From contig DKCF01000037.1 in assembly GCA_002451435.1 (NCBI GenBank), positions 1 to 5,768 on the forward strand: a DNA stretch of 5,768 nucleotides, given 5' to 3'. This stretch comes from Bifidobacterium sp. UBA6881. GTDB taxonomy: Bacteria; Actinomycetota; Actinomycetes; Actinomycetales; Bifidobacteriaceae. Both the position numbers and the translations under genes were made by a program. Numbering within the stretch: position 1 is the first letter of the stretch; the number at the start of each line of letters is the position of its first letter. Under the pieces are notes generated by a model. It did no database searches. It had not been told where the DNA came from and worked only from the letters and a program-made list of their open reading frames with translations. Shown here piece by piece: positions 5,384-5,768 of the stretch.

Positions 5384-5768
5384 TTATTCATCACCGTGGG
5401 ACACGGTCTTCCAGCCGGTTCCATCCGTCGAAGCTGATGGGTCGTACATCAAACGCCATACGATGGAACCGGCTGGAGACATCGATGCAGTACGGGAATT
5501 AAGGCCATTACAGGAATACGTCATTACGAAACTTGTCTGGGTTCCGGGAACGTTCTTTTTGTCGGATTCCGCGGAGTCATGGGAATAGTGATATTCGGTA
5601 TGGGGCATCTTTTTGATTTCGCATCCTTTCATGAAGGATGAATCATTGATGATATGCTGAGTGCCATCCCGCAGCGTCTTATCGCTGAACAGACTTGATT
5701 CCGATGTCACTACCCGAATTCTCGATGTGTTGAGGGGTGGTTGAACTAGCTCGGGCACCTGATTGGCC
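5384..5768 (-). CDS. C-terminal part of an unrecognised protein (cut by the right edge)
   Basis: The minus-strand frame is open from the window edge to the TAA at 5384-5386, giving 127 residues. A GTG at 5758 could be read as a start, but the frame continues through it as ANQVPELVQ and no ribosome site is seen, so this is most likely the C-terminal part of a larger protein. The sequence is polar and rich in Ser and Thr, with Cys near PHTEYHYSHD and in MTYSCNGLN, and ends KTVSHGDE. I see no transmembrane helix, catalytic motif or family I can name; the style would fit the extracellular end of a secreted or surface protein, which is inference. GC is about 45% (81 of 180 counted over 5521-5700), well below metG (38 of 60 at 4141-4200), which suggests horizontal acquisition. 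The 3' end carries a perfect 16-bp inverted repeat and faces the shared terminator. Confidence 0.6.
   Translation of the reverse strand, partial: ANQVPELVQPPLNTSRIRVVTSESSLFSDKTLRDGTQHIINDSSFMKGCEIKKMPHTEYHYSHDSAESDKKNVPGTQTSFVMTYSCNGLNSRTASMSPAGSIVWRLMYDPSASTDGTGWKTVSHGDE
5410..5477. repeat. Perfect 16-bp inverted repeat inside the right-edge coding region
   Basis: TCCAGCCGGTTCCATC (5410-5425) is the exact reverse complement of 5462-5477, with 36 bp between the arms. Both arms are coding on the minus strand, read as part of SPAGSI and of DGTGWK. No T-run follows, so it is not a terminator. Confidence 0.75.

Noticed and set aside
5622..5640. Short palindrome CATCCTT-TCATG-AAGGATG in the right-edge gene
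   Set aside because: Only 7-bp arms within coding sequence and no T-run; could easily be chance.

Overview
The window looks like a piece of a high-GC actinobacterial chromosome, most likely Bifidobacterium. This is inferred from the codon usage, the RsmI and MetRS sequences, and a small variant leucine-rich-repeat protein of a type common in bifidobacteria. No ribosomal RNA or other species marker is present, so the genus is a strong guess only.

Layout from left to right. (1) The N-terminal part of a DedA-family membrane protein lies on the minus strand and runs off the left edge. (2) About 460 bp without a gene separates it from rsmI and carries a clustered GATGCCG word. (3) rsmI (plus strand) encodes the 16S rRNA C1402 2'-O-methyltransferase. 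(4) A 318 bp gap contains a strikingly A-poor, G+T-rich degenerate repeat, which is C+A-rich in any minus-strand transcript. (5) A minus-strand pair overlaps by ATGA: a 183-aa protein resembling AbiEi-type antitoxins, then a 125-aa basic protein with a variant leucine-rich-repeat domain. (6) A roughly 200 bp divergent control region holds four DnaA-box-like 9-mers in one orientation and a TATAAT placed so close to the metG ATG that the mRNA is probably leaderless. (7) metG (plus strand) encodes a complete methionyl-tRNA synthetase. (8) A compact convergent region holds a bidirectional terminator flanked by four copies of a TCGCACGAT word. (9) The C-terminal end of an unrecognised, AT-richer gene lies on the minus strand and runs off the right edge.

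rsmI and metG are both translation housekeeping genes: RsmI tunes the ribosomal decoding centre and MetRS charges methionine tRNAs. Between them sits the accessory-looking minus-strand pair, and the right edge looks horizontally acquired. The most interesting items are the AbiEi-like/LRV gene pair, the DnaA-box-like cluster between it and metG, the strand-asymmetric repeat tract, and the palindromic repeats after metG. No CRISPR array, transposase, tRNA or rRNA was seen.
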